Assembly (NCBI GenBank): GCA_009775095.1
Contig: VSOZ01000009.1
Span: 60,638 to 124,637 of the forward strand
Reading direction: 5' to 3'
Source of the DNA: Muribaculum sp.
GTDB lineage: Bacteria > Bacteroidota > Bacteroidia > Bacteroidales > Muribaculaceae
DNA: 64,000 bases
Shown: one piece after another, positions 9,278 through 19,159 of the stretch
Position numbering within the stretch: position 1 is the first letter of the stretch
How the letters are laid out: every line of letters begins with the position of its first letter
The notes under the pieces: model-generated
The model's database searches: none
Told to the model about the DNA's origin: nothing
The model's input: the letters and a program-made list of their open reading frames with translations, nothing else
Made by a program: the position numbers and the translations under genes

Positions 9278-10459
9278 ATGAGATATCCCGAAATAACTCT
9301 GCGCCGAGGTAAAGAGCAATCGCTCCAACGCCTTCATCCTTGGATCTTTTCAGGAGCCGTGGCCCGAATACCCGACTCACTGGAAGAGGGCGACATCGTT
9401 GATGTCGTGACCTCCGACGGCCGCAAAATAGCTACAGGGCATTACCAGATAGGAAGTATAACCGTAAGAATACTTTCTTGGGACGACACCGAGATTGACG
9501 ACGCGTTCTATCGCAAAAGGCTTGAAGCCGCTTACGGGCTAAGACAAGCCCTGCGGCTTGTGACACGCCATAACAATGCTTATCGTCTTGTACACGGCGA
9601 GGGAGACTTCCTGCCCGGACTCGTCATAGACATCTACGGCGACACGGCCGTACTTCAAGCCCACTCACCCGGCATGCACTTCGCAAGAGACATCATAGCT
9701 CAACAATTGACCCGACTGCCTGATGCCGGCATCAAAAACGTATACTACAAGTCAGAGACCACCCTACCCTACAAAGCGCATCTCGACCCACAGAACGACT
9801 ATATCATCGGACAATATTCGACCAATATAGCGGAAGAAAACGGGCTTAAGTTTCATGTCGACTGGCTAAAAGGGCAAAAAACAGGTTTTTTCGTGGATCA
9901 GCGCGACAATCGTGCTCTTCTGGAAAAGTATGCGTACAAGCGCAAGGTACTGAACATGTTCTGTTATACAGGCGGGTTCTCGGTATATGCACTACGCGGC
10001 GGAGCCGAAGAAGTCCACTCCGTTGACAGCTCGGCCAAAGCCATAACACTTACCGACGCAAACGTAAAACTGAATTTTCCCGATGACGAGCGCCACACAT
10101 CACATGTAGAAGACGCATTTAAGTATCTGTCGTCCATTGACAACAGTTATGACCTCATCATTCTCGACCCGCCCGCATTTGCCAAGCATCGCAGTGCGCT
10201 TAAAAACGCCCTTATCGGCTATCGCAAGCTAAATGCGAAGGCATTTGAAAAAATAGCTCCGGGGGGTATACTGTTTACTTTCTCCTGCTCACAGGCGGTA
10301 AACCGTGAACAGTTCAGACTTGCGGTATTCTCCGCCGCAGCTCAAAGTCGCCGTAAGGTACGCATACTACATCAGCTCACCCAACCGGCCGACCATCCCG
10401 TAAACATATACCATCCTGAAGGAGAATATCTGAAAGGGCTTATACTTTATGTCGAATAA
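9278..10459 (+). CDS. RlmI/RlmK-like class I SAM-dependent rRNA methyltransferase
   Basis: Predicted 23S rRNA cytosine-5 methyltransferase of the RlmI type. Of the 393 residues, the N-terminal 80 or so form a PUA RNA-binding domain (ITLRRGKEQSLQRLHPWIFS), followed by an EEHEH linker domain and a Rossmann methyltransferase. SAM-binding features are VLNMFCYTGGFSVYALRGGA and VDSSAKAI. The target-base motif is DLIILDPPAFAKH. The catalytic-type cysteine near the C-terminus is in TFSCSQAVN. It starts 21 bases after rseP and ends 20 bases before the M49 peptidase gene, consistent with cotranscription. The exact target (C1962 in E. coli RlmI) is inferred from the family. Confidence 0.9.
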   Translation: MRYPEITLRRGKEQSLQRLHPWIFSGAVARIPDSLEEGDIVDVVTSDGRKIATGHYQIGSITVRILSWDDTEIDDAFYRKRLEAAYGLRQALRLVTRHNNAYRLVHGEGDFLPGLVIDIYGDTAVLQAHSPGMHFARDIIAQQLTRLPDAGIKNVYYKSETTLPYKAHLDPQNDYIIGQYSTNIAEENGLKFHVDWLKGQKTGFFVDQRDNRALLEKYAYKRKVLNMFCYTGGFSVYALRGGAEEVHSVDSSAKAITLTDANVKLNFPDDERHTSHVEDAFKYLSSIDNSYDLIILDPPAFAKHRSALKNALIGYRKLNAKAFEKIAPGGILFTFSCSQAVNREQFRLAVFSAAAQSRRKVRILHQLTQPADHPVNIYHPEGEYLKGLILYVE

Positions 10460-10479
10460 ACCACACATCATATATAAAT

Positions 10480-12492
10480 ATGTATAAATTCACCAATATC
10501 GCCGGAGCCACTCTCATCGCACTGGCATCAACCACAACTATGGCAGCCGATAAAAAAGACTTCAACTATGTCGTTGACCGTTTTGCCGACATAGAGGTGC
10601 TACGTTATAAAGTGCCTGATTTCGAAAATCTCACTTTGAAGCAGAAGATGCTTATATATCATCTGACAGAAGCCGCACTTGCCGGTCGCGACATACTGTG
10701 GGACCAAAACGGAAAATACAACCTTGCCATACGCGACCTTATCGAGAATGTATACAACAATTATTCGGGCGACAAAAACTCAACCGACTTCAAGGCTCTC
10801 GAAAAGTATATGAAGCAGATATGGTTTGCCAACGGCATCCACCATCACTATTCGATGGATAAATTCACCCCTGAATTTTCACGAGAGTTTCTGGACAAAC
10901 AAGTCAAAGCTCTTCCCGCATCGGCCCGCATAAAAAATGTAGACACTCTTTTCGAGGTGATATTTAATCCGGCAGTCATGCCTAAAAAAGTAAATCAAGC
11001 CGAAGGTCAGGACCTCATACTAACCTCCGCGACAAATATATATGAAGGCGTCACCCAGCCCGAAGTCGAGGCTTACTATGCGGCCCTAAAGGACACTACC
11101 GACCTGACCCCTATATCTTACGGCCTCAATACACGAAAAATAAAAGTCGATGGAAAGGTTGTAGAACAGCCTTATAAGGTAGGCGGACTCTACACTGAAG
11201 CCATAGAGCGCATTGTCAAGGAGCTGAAGGCGGCTTCGCAATATGCCGAAAACACCGCTCAGAGAGCATACATCGACAAACTCATCGAGTATTACACAAC
11301 CGGTGATCTGAAAGCATTTGACGAATACTCTATATTATGGTGTGAGGACACCGCCTCGCAAGTCGATTTTATAAACGGCTTCATTGAGTCATATGACGAC
11401 CCGCTCGGCATGACCGGCTCTTGGGAGTCAATAGTCAACTTCAAGAATGAAGAGGCATCAGCCCGCACCGAGACTTTAAGCACCAATGCACAATGGTTTG
11501 AAGATCACAGTCCGGTAGACCCACGGTTCAGAAAAGAAAAAGTAAAAGGCGTATCGGCCAAAGTGATAACCGCCGCCATACTCGCCGGCGACTCATACCC
11601 CGCTACTCCGATAGGCATCAATCTTCCAAATGCCAATTGGATACGTGCTGCCCACGGCTCAAAATCGGTAACGCTCGAAAACATAACACAAGCCTATGAC
11701 GAAGCCTCGCACGGCGACGGCTTCAATGAGGAATTCGTCATTGACGAGCCTACACGCCGGTTGTTGAACGACTACCTGTTTATAACCGACAATCTGCACA
11801 CCGACCTTCACGAATGTCTCGGACATGGCTCAGGGCGTCTTCTGCCCGGAGTGGATCAGGATGCCCTGAAAGCCCACGGCTCAACCCTTGAGGAAGCCCG
11901 TGCCGACCTGTTCGCGCTTTACTATCTTGCCGACCCGAAACTGATAGAGCTCGGACTGCTTGATAACCCGGATGCATACAAAGCCGAATATTATAAGTAC
12001 ATTCTGAACGGCCTCATGACCCAGCTTATGCGTATCGAACCGGGTAAAGATGTTGAAGAAGCCCACATGCGTAATCGCAAACTCATATCGGAATGGGCCT
12101 ACGAGCACGGCAAAGCGGATAATGTCATCGAATATGTGAAACAAAACGGCAAGACATATATTAAAATCAACGACTACGGCAAGCTCCGCACGCTGTTCGG
12201 TCAATTGCTCGGAGAGATACAGCGCATAAAGAGCGAAGGCGACTATGAAGCAGGCCGCGATCTCGTAGAAAAATACGCCGTTAAGGTTGACAAAAACATC
12301 CACAAAGAAGTTCTTGACCGGTATTCACATCTGTCCATAGCTCCCTATAAGGGTTTTGTCAATCCGGTATATACTCTTGTATTGGATTCAAACGGCAAAT
12401 CGAGTGTAGTCGATGTTACAGTGTCATACTCGGAAGATTACATTCCGCAGATGATGCGCTACTCTAAAGATTACTCCACACTGCCTCGATAA
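10480..12492 (+). CDS. M49 family peptidase (dipeptidyl peptidase III type), exported
   Basis: Zinc dipeptidyl aminopeptidase of family M49, which removes dipeptides from the N-terminus of peptides. The 670 residues open with a signal peptide (MYKFTNIAGATLIALASTTTMA). The hallmark HExxxH motif is HECLGH at residues 444-449, followed by GSGRLLPG, and the second zinc motif is EEARAD at 471-476. Lengths and spacing fit the bacterial M49 group. Automated annotation often gives such Bacteroidetes proteins the misleading name dihydrofolate reductase; nothing of that fold is visible. It is the last gene of the plus-strand run and stops just before a bidirectional terminator. Confidence 0.92.
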   Translation: MYKFTNIAGATLIALASTTTMAADKKDFNYVVDRFADIEVLRYKVPDFENLTLKQKMLIYHLTEAALAGRDILWDQNGKYNLAIRDLIENVYNNYSGDKNSTDFKALEKYMKQIWFANGIHHHYSMDKFTPEFSREFLDKQVKALPASARIKNVDTLFEVIFNPAVMPKKVNQAEGQDLILTSATNIYEGVTQPEVEAYYAALKDTTDLTPISYGLNTRKIKVDGKVVEQPYKVGGLYTEAIERIVKELKAASQYAENTAQRAYIDKLIEYYTTGDLKAFDEYSILWCEDTASQVDFINGFIESYDDPLGMTGSWESIVNFKNEEASARTETLSTNAQWFEDHSPVDPRFRKEKVKGVSAKVITAAILAGDSYPATPIGINLPNANWIRAAHGSKSVTLENITQAYDEASHGDGFNEEFVIDEPTRRLLNDYLFITDNLHTDLHECLGHGSGRLLPGVDQDALKAHGSTLEEARADLFALYYLADPKLIELGLLDNPDAYKAEYYKYILNGLMTQLMRIEPGKDVEEAHMRNRKLISEWAYEHGKADNVIEYVKQNGKTYIKINDYGKLRTLFGQLLGEIQRIKSEGDYEAGRDLVEKYAVKVDKNIHKEVLDRYSHLSIAPYKGFVNPVYTLVLDSNGKSSVVDVTVSYSEDYIPQMMRYSKDYSTLPR

Positions 12493-12506
12493 ATGCAAAA
12501 ATATAT

Positions 12507-12555
12507 AAGACACCCCTTGACATGCGGTTTGTTTATCCGAGTCAAGGGGTGTCTT
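12507..12555. terminator. Bidirectional terminator between convergent M49 and fimbrillin genes
   Basis: Perfect 15-bp inverted repeat AAGACACCCCTTGAC/GTCAAGGGGTGTCTT with a 19-base loop. It lies 14 bases after the M49 stop and 6 bases before the end of the convergent fimbrillin gene. There is no long T tract on either side, but position and stem strength fit. Confidence 0.8.
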
Positions 12556-12561
12556 GTCATA

Positions 12562-13587
12562 TTAAATCAAAGATGTCTCTTCTGTATAAATTTCCACAGA
12601 AGGATCAAAATCTATAGGTTCCATTCCCTCGGCATTATTTATTGTTATACGGTACAAATAACGGTATCCGTCACGCCAGTGTGTCACATTACTGTTGGAT
12701 AAAGAGAAAAACAAACGTCCGGTCTTTTTATCACCGGTTGTCACAACTTGCTGCGAGGGAGTATTATCATTAGGCCATAGCGATATTCCGGTAGCTTTAT
12801 CGCTGATAACACAATCTATACATACATAGTTTCCGGCATAACCGTCAGTACCCAACGTCATTGCAGTCAGATTCTGTGGCAGCATAAATCCATCACATTT
12901 ATCGGCAAGATTGGTAGCCGTTTCAGTAAGTACAGCCGGAGATGTTGTGTTATCATAATATATATATTCCGAGGCATTGGTCAGGTTACTCCACACACCG
13001 GCAGAAGTACCTATACCGGGAGCGGTTGTTTTCTGCGGGAACTTGAAAGTTCCGGTTTCAAATATATTGGCAAGTCTTATTCCGGAAACACTTACCGCTA
13101 TATTTGGGGTGGTACTCATAAGCTGCACTTCAATATGCGACATAGCATGACGGAAATTCAATTTAACCGGCGAAGCCGACTGAGTTTCATTCATGTTTAC
13201 AGCATATATCAGATCGACATTGCCGTCATTGGCATATGTGACAGCCTGATCGGCTCCCGACACACCCACAAACCATTCGGCCGGACTGAACGCAAAAAAG
13301 TTGACAGGCGTAGAAGGCCAATACATGACAGGACTGTATGTCCATGTGTTATCAGTGTTCTTTGACACTTTCACATTGTCCATATACAACTTACCGTCAG
13401 TATATGCAAACACGTTAAATTCAGTAAGCGTATTTGTAGTAATCTCCTCGCCTCGGGCTTCATGTCCGGCAAGAGCGGTAAATCGGATTGCATTTTCATC
13501 GACCGGAGCATACCCCGTATCGTCGTCGCTACATGCGGCGATAAACATCGGCAGTGCGAGTATCGCTAATAATTCTGACCGTTTCAT
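12562..13587 (-). CDS. Fimbrillin-family (Mfa-like) lipoprotein
   Basis: A surface lipoprotein of 341 residues. The signal ends in a lipobox with the lipidated Cys at residue 19 (MKRSELLAILALPMFIAAC), followed by a short acidic linker. The body has fimbrillin-like features: the ENAIRFTALAGHEARGEE start, NVFAYTDGKLYM, then YWPSTPVNFFAFSP and VKLNFRHAMSHIEVQL, a combination seen in Mfa-like proteins of Bacteroidales. Such proteins are pilin subunits or tip or anchor components of type V pili, or related surface lipoproteins. It follows the DUF5119 gene by 30 bases and is the last gene of the minus-strand run. It may be regulated together with the efflux genes upstream (inference). Confidence 0.85.
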   Translation of the reverse strand: MKRSELLAILALPMFIAACSDDDTGYAPVDENAIRFTALAGHEARGEEITTNTLTEFNVFAYTDGKLYMDNVKVSKNTDNTWTYSPVMYWPSTPVNFFAFSPAEWFVGVSGADQAVTYANDGNVDLIYAVNMNETQSASPVKLNFRHAMSHIEVQLMSTTPNIAVSVSGIRLANIFETGTFKFPQKTTAPGIGTSAGVWSNLTNASEYIYYDNTTSPAVLTETATNLADKCDGFMLPQNLTAMTLGTDGYAGNYVCIDCVISDKATGISLWPNDNTPSQQVVTTGDKKTGRLFFSLSNSNVTHWRDGYRYLYRITINNAEGMEPIDFDPSVEIYTEETSLI

Positions 13588-13617
13588 ATTCTTATATTTT
13601 ATTGGTTGATATTTTTC

Positions 13618-14583
13618 TTAAGTCTCATACTCGACGACTATCGTAGTCCAGTCGTCGACACTTACATCAAGGGGACCCTGTGGATTAGAGCTGCTTTCAG
13701 GAAGTTCGAGTCCATCTATGACTATGCTTACATTATAAGGGTCGCGAGCCTCAAGTACCTGCCTCGTGACATCAAATCGATACCGGAGTTTCCTTCCGTC
13801 GCCAAGTTCTACATACAAGTCCAAAATATTCGGAGCCATGACATCGCCCGTACGGCCAAACGTATAGAAACGCCCGGCTATCATATTGTTATCACGGGCT
13901 ACAGCCTCAACAGGCAATACCACATCGTCACGGCCAAGTATTCCGGTTGCCATATGTACTGACGGACTCATTCCCGATATTATGGCCACCATGTATTTGA
14001 CCCCGTAAAGACGTTTTACATTTCGTATCTCATAATTATAAATGGCGCAAAGCTCATCGGGATGACACAAGATCTCTTCTTCCGATACCGTGTCACCATA
14101 CTCGATTCTATCAGTCTTAATATCGACACGCGCCTGCGCTACAGTCCATAGCATATCGGGGCACGGATGCATATTATCAATGTCAATATCCATGCTGTCA
14201 GGTATGAGCCGACGCGGCAACTCCCCAAACGCAGCCGTATAGGCATCATAATCCTCGTAATTGCTTTCGTCACGAAACAGAATGTCATATGTATCATTAT
14301 TATAGACAAGCATATGATATGAACCTGAAGGAATACTGACAAAGCCCCCCTTATTTGAGGCTATATCAAAACGCCATATCGCACCCTCACCTATCGGGAA
14401 AAAGTAAACGGCCATGCCGGCAGGATCAGCGGATGGAGCCCTATCCCAATCAAATACGATCTTTATACGCCTCATGGCAGCATCATCGCAGTGGTCGTAG
14501 TCGTATATGCAAGACGTAAGCGACGTAACCGCAATAATCACCACTATGGCAATCAGCATCATATATGATTTTAACACTTTCAT
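13618..14583 (-). CDS. DUF5119-family lipoprotein, fimbrial-associated
   Basis: 321 residues from ATG at 14583. The frame is open to 14652, but this ATG gives the proper signal MKVLKSYMMLIAIVVIIAV followed by the lipobox LTSC. The segment IYDYDHCDDAAMRRIKIVFD with DWDRAPSADPAGMAVYFFP and SIPSGSYHMLVYNNDTYDIL is characteristic of DUF5119 proteins, which in Bacteroidetes usually lie beside fimbrillin genes and have a beta-sandwich, FimB/Mfa2-like look. It probably serves as an anchor or assembly partner for the neighbouring fimbrillin (inference from pairing). There is a 65-base gap to the TolC gene and 30 bases to the fimbrillin gene. Confidence 0.8.
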   Translation of the reverse strand: MKVLKSYMMLIAIVVIIAVTSLTSCIYDYDHCDDAAMRRIKIVFDWDRAPSADPAGMAVYFFPIGEGAIWRFDIASNKGGFVSIPSGSYHMLVYNNDTYDILFRDESNYEDYDAYTAAFGELPRRLIPDSMDIDIDNMHPCPDMLWTVAQARVDIKTDRIEYGDTVSEEEILCHPDELCAIYNYEIRNVKRLYGVKYMVAIISGMSPSVHMATGILGRDDVVLPVEAVARDNNMIAGRFYTFGRTGDVMAPNILDLYVELGDGRKLRYRFDVTRQVLEARDPYNVSIVIDGLELPESSSNPQGPLDVSVDDWTTIVVEYET

Positions 14584-14648
14584 AATCACATCCTGTGTCA
14601 ATCTAACATATGACCGTTTGGTTTTGTTTGAATACCGGTCAAATGAAA

Positions 14649-15959
14649 TCATTTCATCCGACCGGTTGCATTCAGATACTGCGCTTCCGACAGACGGAAT
14701 GCACCATAAGCGGCTATATAATCATCTTTGGCCTGTCGGTCAAGTGCCTGCGCGTCAAGCAGGTCGGTAATTGTACACATACCGGCATCATAGTATGCTT
14801 TATTAAGCCTCAGATTCTCTTCGCTCTGCGCTATCGCTTCGTAAGCTATCGACATCTTACGGTGAGCGGCCGTGAGATTATCCCATTTGTCCGACATCTC
14901 TATTTCAAGTTTCTGCCCAAGATTATCAAGCTCTATGCGGGCATTGTTCAATTCATGCGATTTACGCTTTATCGCATATGAACCGCCCCACCATCCCGAC
15001 AATGGTACTGATAAAGCGACCATAACGCCTGCAAAATTATGACTCTGATTAAACATGTCATGATAAAACCATCCGGCGCCAACGGCAAGTTTGGGCAGAT
15101 TGTTGCCCACCGTCATTCTCTTTTCAAGAATTTTTGCTTCAACGTTTTTTACAAGCAGCTTATGGTCGGAAGTCTGCATCAGAGCATCGGCCGGGTTAAT
15201 GAATATAGCCGCAGGATAATTCGGCACAGAATCGGGCACTTCGCTCGACACATTTATTTTATTATCCGTACCAAGTCCCATCTGTTGGGCCAGCAGCATC
15301 TTCATGAGTTCTATGCCGTTTTCTATGTCGACAAGATCAGCACGATAGCTGTTGCGCTTAAGCTCCACTTTAAGATAGTCGTTCATCATAGCCACACCCG
15401 CATCAACAGCGGCTTTCACCTGAAGTCCGAGAGAGTCGAGCACCGTTATCGCACTTTCAACCGTGCGTTTCGTAGCGTTAAGAGCCACCAGCTTCCAGTA
15501 TATAGTCTCGGTCTGTAATTGTACAAGTTCGGCACTTTGACGCTTGCGTATTCTTGCGGCCTCCTCGCCCACTTTGGCAAGTTTGTTGCCATTGACAATT
15601 TGTCCGCCCATGAAAATCGGTTGCATGGCCCATATGCCGGCCGTTTTACCCTTGTTGATAATACCGAGAGTAAAAAGATCAAGTACATCATATTGTATCA
15701 TATCATGGTTGGTACGGAAAGCCGACGCCCCCGCAGCCACTTCAGGGAAATATTTGGTAAACGCTTCCCTACGTGTCTCTATTGCGGCACACAGATTATT
15801 ATCGGCAACATGTATGTCAGAGTTATTTTCAAGCGCTATACGCTTGCATTGTTCAAGAGTGAACAATGAATCGGCTACAGCATTCTCCTGTGCATATGCC
15901 GCGGCTGACGACAATAGCATTGTCATTGCGCTTACTGTTAAGATACTACGCATTTTCAT
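14649..15959 (-). CDS. TolC-family outer membrane efflux protein
   Basis: Outer membrane channel of a tripartite efflux pump, 436 residues from ATG 15959. A longer start at 15989 would overlap the pump gene and weaken the signal peptide, so the shorter is chosen (signal MKMRSILTVSAMTMLLSSAA, cut after AYAQ). Two repeated halves with long alpha-helical segments are visible: SLFTLEQCKRIALENNSDIH in the first, and SEENLRLNKAYYDAGMCTIT plus LLDAQALDRQAKDDYIAAYG in the second. These are typical of TolC/OEP proteins. It starts 10 bases after the RND pump gene ends and completes an adaptor-pump-channel set. Confidence 0.93.
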   Translation of the reverse strand: MKMRSILTVSAMTMLLSSAAAYAQENAVADSLFTLEQCKRIALENNSDIHVADNNLCAAIETRREAFTKYFPEVAAGASAFRTNHDMIQYDVLDLFTLGIINKGKTAGIWAMQPIFMGGQIVNGNKLAKVGEEAARIRKRQSAELVQLQTETIYWKLVALNATKRTVESAITVLDSLGLQVKAAVDAGVAMMNDYLKVELKRNSYRADLVDIENGIELMKMLLAQQMGLGTDNKINVSSEVPDSVPNYPAAIFINPADALMQTSDHKLLVKNVEAKILEKRMTVGNNLPKLAVGAGWFYHDMFNQSHNFAGVMVALSVPLSGWWGGSYAIKRKSHELNNARIELDNLGQKLEIEMSDKWDNLTAAHRKMSIAYEAIAQSEENLRLNKAYYDAGMCTITDLLDAQALDRQAKDDYIAAYGAFRLSEAQYLNATGRMK

Positions 15960-15969
15960 AATTACGGTA

Positions 15970-18900
15970 TTATAAAAGATGAGTCTCAAGAGGTTGTTCT
16001 ACAGGTTTGTCAGCATCGGCATTCCTGCTTTTCATCATACAATATGCCACCGGTATTACAGTGAGTATGAAAATCATCGTTATAGGCGTACCCCAGAAAA
16101 TCACCACGCCCATAGGCTTCCATAAAGCACTGTTACCTATCACCATAGGCAATACCCCCATAGTTGCGGCAGCCGACGTAAGAAATATAGGCCGCATTCT
16201 GCGCTTTGACGCGTTAAGTACGGCGTCACGGACAGTCTGGCCCTGATTTCGCAGTTCTTCCGCATAGTCAAGCAGCACGATGGCATTTCGTACCAATATA
16301 CCCATGAGCGACACGATGCCAAGCACACACGTCAAGGACAATGCCGTGTTCTGTATAATAAGTCCGGCCGCCGCACCGGGTATACATAGCATCAGAGAAA
16401 AGAGCAACAGCAACGACGTATCGGCTTGTGCATAATGAAACAGCAATATGAAAAATATAATCGCCACAGCCATAGCCAAACCTGAAAGTATTTCAGGCAG
16501 AGTATCCATAGTATTCTCCCACTCTCCTCCACGCACTATATCTATACCCGCGGGCAGATGCATATTACCAATACTGTCTGCCAGAGCCTCGGTACGGTCA
16601 ATCACGTTGACATTGCGCTGTACTTCCGCAATAAGCGACACGTTATATACCCCGTTATAGTGAGTCAACATTCCCGGGAGCCACTCAGGTGTAACGGTAG
16701 ATATCTGACGCAACGGCACCGTACCAAATCCGACCACAGGCAGAGGTTCCTTCTCCAGATTATCAATATTGCTACGGTCAGAAGTCGAAGTCTTGAGCGT
16801 GACGGGTATTCCGTAATCGCCCTCCCATACCGTTGCCACAGGCAAGCCCTGAGAATATCGTAAGGCAAGCGTCGTCTCGATAAGCATTGAGTTTAGGCCA
16901 AGACGTCCGGCCTTGACATTGTCGGCTTCCACCACTGCCGAAGCAAGCGGATTGTCGAGCGATACACGCACATTACGTAATCCCGGTACATGCCGTGCTA
17001 CGGACGCCACAGAGTCTGCCACACGTTTAAGCATAGCCGGATCAGTACCTGAGAATCTAAACTCTATAGGATAATCGGCAGTAGAATAACTAAGCTGCTT
17101 GAATCTTACAAAAGCGTCAGGGAAATAGCCCTCATACTTCTCGGTATATTCGTTAAGAACCTCGATAGTGGCATCATTGCTTTTTGTATTTACAATGAAT
17201 TGTGCGAAATCGGGGCCTCCGACCTGTGGAGCATAAGTCGCCTGAAATCTTGGTGAAGAACAACCGTGAAAAGACGCGATCGACACCACTCGGTCATCTT
17301 TTGACAGAATACTTTCAAGCGAATCGGCAACCATGGTGGTACGCTCAACCGAAGTTCCCTGCGGCATATTTATTTCAACAGCAAACTGATTGCGCTCTGC
17401 AATAGGCATAAGCTGCAAAGGGCGCGACACAAACATCCATCCGCCGATTACAATACACAGAATGCCGATAATCACAGTGATCTTCGGATGACCGAAACAC
17501 CAGTCAATAACCTTGTTATAACCGTTCTGCATCGATACGAAAAAACTGAATTTCTTCTTTCCGCTCGCGATAGCTTCCTGCTGAAGTTTATAAATCGGCT
17601 TCTTTATGAGTTTGTACTGCAAGAACGGCACAAGCAATTCAGCCACCAACAGCGACACAAGAAGTATTATGGTCATACCCCACGGGAAGTCAGTAAGGAA
17701 GTCGCGAAACATGCCCTTGATTGTAATGAGAAACGGGAAAAAAGTCACTGAAATGGCAAGAGTGGCCGAAAATATGGCTTTAAAAAACTCCGTGCCGGAC
17801 CTCAATGTAGCCGAATAATGATCGACACCCTCCGATATAAGTTCGACATAATCATCGATAATGACGACCGAATTGTCTACGATCATACCCAACGTCACTA
17901 TAAGACAAGCGAGAGTCACAGTGTTGAGTTCTATACCGAAGCAATAAAACAAGCCGAGCGATATAAATATAGCTATCGGTATCGTAGAAGCGGCAATAAG
18001 AGCTACATTCAGAGGCAACAGTAACATTATCACCACAACGACGGCTATAATGGCCACAAGTAGCTCAACAAGAAAATAGTTTACCGAGCTATTGACCACC
18101 ACAGGCTGGTCCGTGATTTTAAACAGTGTCACACTATCCGGTATATCGTTTTGAAATGCAGCTATCTGTTTATCAACTTCTTTGCCCATCTCCACAATAT
18201 TATATCCCTCTTTCATCTGCACGCCGAGGAGTATACACTTGTGTGAATTGTTGGTTATATAGCTGTTCGGTTCAGGATATTCCCTCTTTATTTCAGCTAT
18301 ATCTCCGAGTTTTACCACATCGCCGTCAGGCGTTGACAACACAACAATGTCAGCTATATCGGCTATTGTATTGGCCGAGCGGCTTACTATTATAGGTTGG
18401 GTATAGTAAGTGCTTTTAAGCGCTCCTCCGGTGGTTTTAAAACCTTGAGCCAACAGAGTGGCACCCACTGTAGTTTCGGAAAGTGCGTAATGCTTCAGTT
18501 TTTCAGGATTGAAATATACCGCAATCTCCTCTTTCTGCATACCGTAGACATTCATGGCACCTACGCTCTCTACAGTACGCAACCGCGCTTTAAGATTATC
18601 CATATATTTGTCAAGCTCACGATAAGTCTTGTCATCGCTCTGCATGGTTATCAGCAAAGCCGACGTATCGCCGAAGTCGCTCATTGTCTCAACGGCCAGT
18701 ACCCCCGGGGGCAACGTCATTTTCACCTGCTGCATGCCTATCTTGAACTCATTCCAGAATGGCTTTGCCTCAGCTTCGGTAACGTTATTATCCAACTCGA
18801 CAAAAATTATCATCATTCCCGCCGTAATCTGAGAATGCGTTTTTTTCTTATCCACCTGCTTATAGGAGAACACATAATCCTCAAGGGGTTTCAGAACCTC

Positions 18901-19137
18901 CTGCTCTATCTGCTCGACCGTAGCTCCCGGATATACAGCCGCAACTACTCCTTCACGTATCGTAAAAGACGGAAACTCGTTTTTATCCATGACTTTCAGC
19001 GCATAAATGCCGAAAGCGATAAGAACACATACGAGCAATATCACCTCCTTACGATATTTCAGGCCCAACGCCACCAACGGATTGGGTGTTAACGGCTTAT
19101 CGGAGACCGAACGGGGATTGTTTGAATCTGATGCCAT
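15970..19137 (-). CDS. RND-family efflux pump, AcrB/MMPL-type inner membrane permease
   Basis: A proton-driven inner membrane exporter of 1055 residues, the usual length. The N-terminal helix (KEVILLVCVLIAFGIYALKV) is followed by a periplasmic porter domain (AVYPGATVEQIEQEVLKPLE). The core helices include the proton-relay acidic pair in MIVDNSVVIIDDYVEL. A second half repeats this plan (PGAAAGLIIQNTALSLTCVL, GILVRNAIVLLDYAEELRNQ). Substrates are unknown; drugs, bile acids, lipids or metabolites are possible. The heavy-metal (CusA) group is unlikely because its methionine-rich features are not seen. It is flanked by adaptor (22-base gap) and TolC (10-base gap) genes, so the three are surely one operon. 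Confidence 0.95.
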   Translation of the reverse strand: MASDSNNPRSVSDKPLTPNPLVALGLKYRKEVILLVCVLIAFGIYALKVMDKNEFPSFTIREGVVAAVYPGATVEQIEQEVLKPLEDYVFSYKQVDKKKTHSQITAGMMIIFVELDNNVTEAEAKPFWNEFKIGMQQVKMTLPPGVLAVETMSDFGDTSALLITMQSDDKTYRELDKYMDNLKARLRTVESVGAMNVYGMQKEEIAVYFNPEKLKHYALSETTVGATLLAQGFKTTGGALKSTYYTQPIIVSRSANTIADIADIVVLSTPDGDVVKLGDIAEIKREYPEPNSYITNNSHKCILLGVQMKEGYNIVEMGKEVDKQIAAFQNDIPDSVTLFKITDQPVVVNSSVNYFLVELLVAIIAVVVVIMLLLPLNVALIAASTIPIAIFISLGLFYCFGIELNTVTLACLIVTLGMIVDNSVVIIDDYVELISEGVDHYSATLRSGTEFFKAIFSATLAISVTFFPFLITIKGMFRDFLTDFPWGMTIILLVSLLVAELLVPFLQYKLIKKPIYKLQQEAIASGKKKFSFFVSMQNGYNKVIDWCFGHPKITVIIGILCIVIGGWMFVSRPLQLMPIAERNQFAVEINMPQGTSVERTTMVADSLESILSKDDRVVSIASFHGCSSPRFQATYAPQVGGPDFAQFIVNTKSNDATIEVLNEYTEKYEGYFPDAFVRFKQLSYSTADYPIEFRFSGTDPAMLKRVADSVASVARHVPGLRNVRVSLDNPLASAVVEADNVKAGRLGLNSMLIETTLALRYSQGLPVATVWEGDYGIPVTLKTSTSDRSNIDNLEKEPLPVVGFGTVPLRQISTVTPEWLPGMLTHYNGVYNVSLIAEVQRNVNVIDRTEALADSIGNMHLPAGIDIVRGGEWENTMDTLPEILSGLAMAVAIIFFILLFHYAQADTSLLLLFSLMLCIPGAAAGLIIQNTALSLTCVLGIVSLMGILVRNAIVLLDYAEELRNQGQTVRDAVLNASKRRMRPIFLTSAAATMGVLPMVIGNSALWKPMGVVIFWGTPITMIFILTVIPVAYCMMKSRNADADKPVEQPLETHLL

Positions 19138-19159
19138 AATATATCGGAGATTATGATTA

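Noticed and set aside
10480..12492. Dihydrofolate reductase, a name often attached to such proteins
   Set aside because: HECLGH and EEARAD identify an M49 peptidase; no DHFR features are present.
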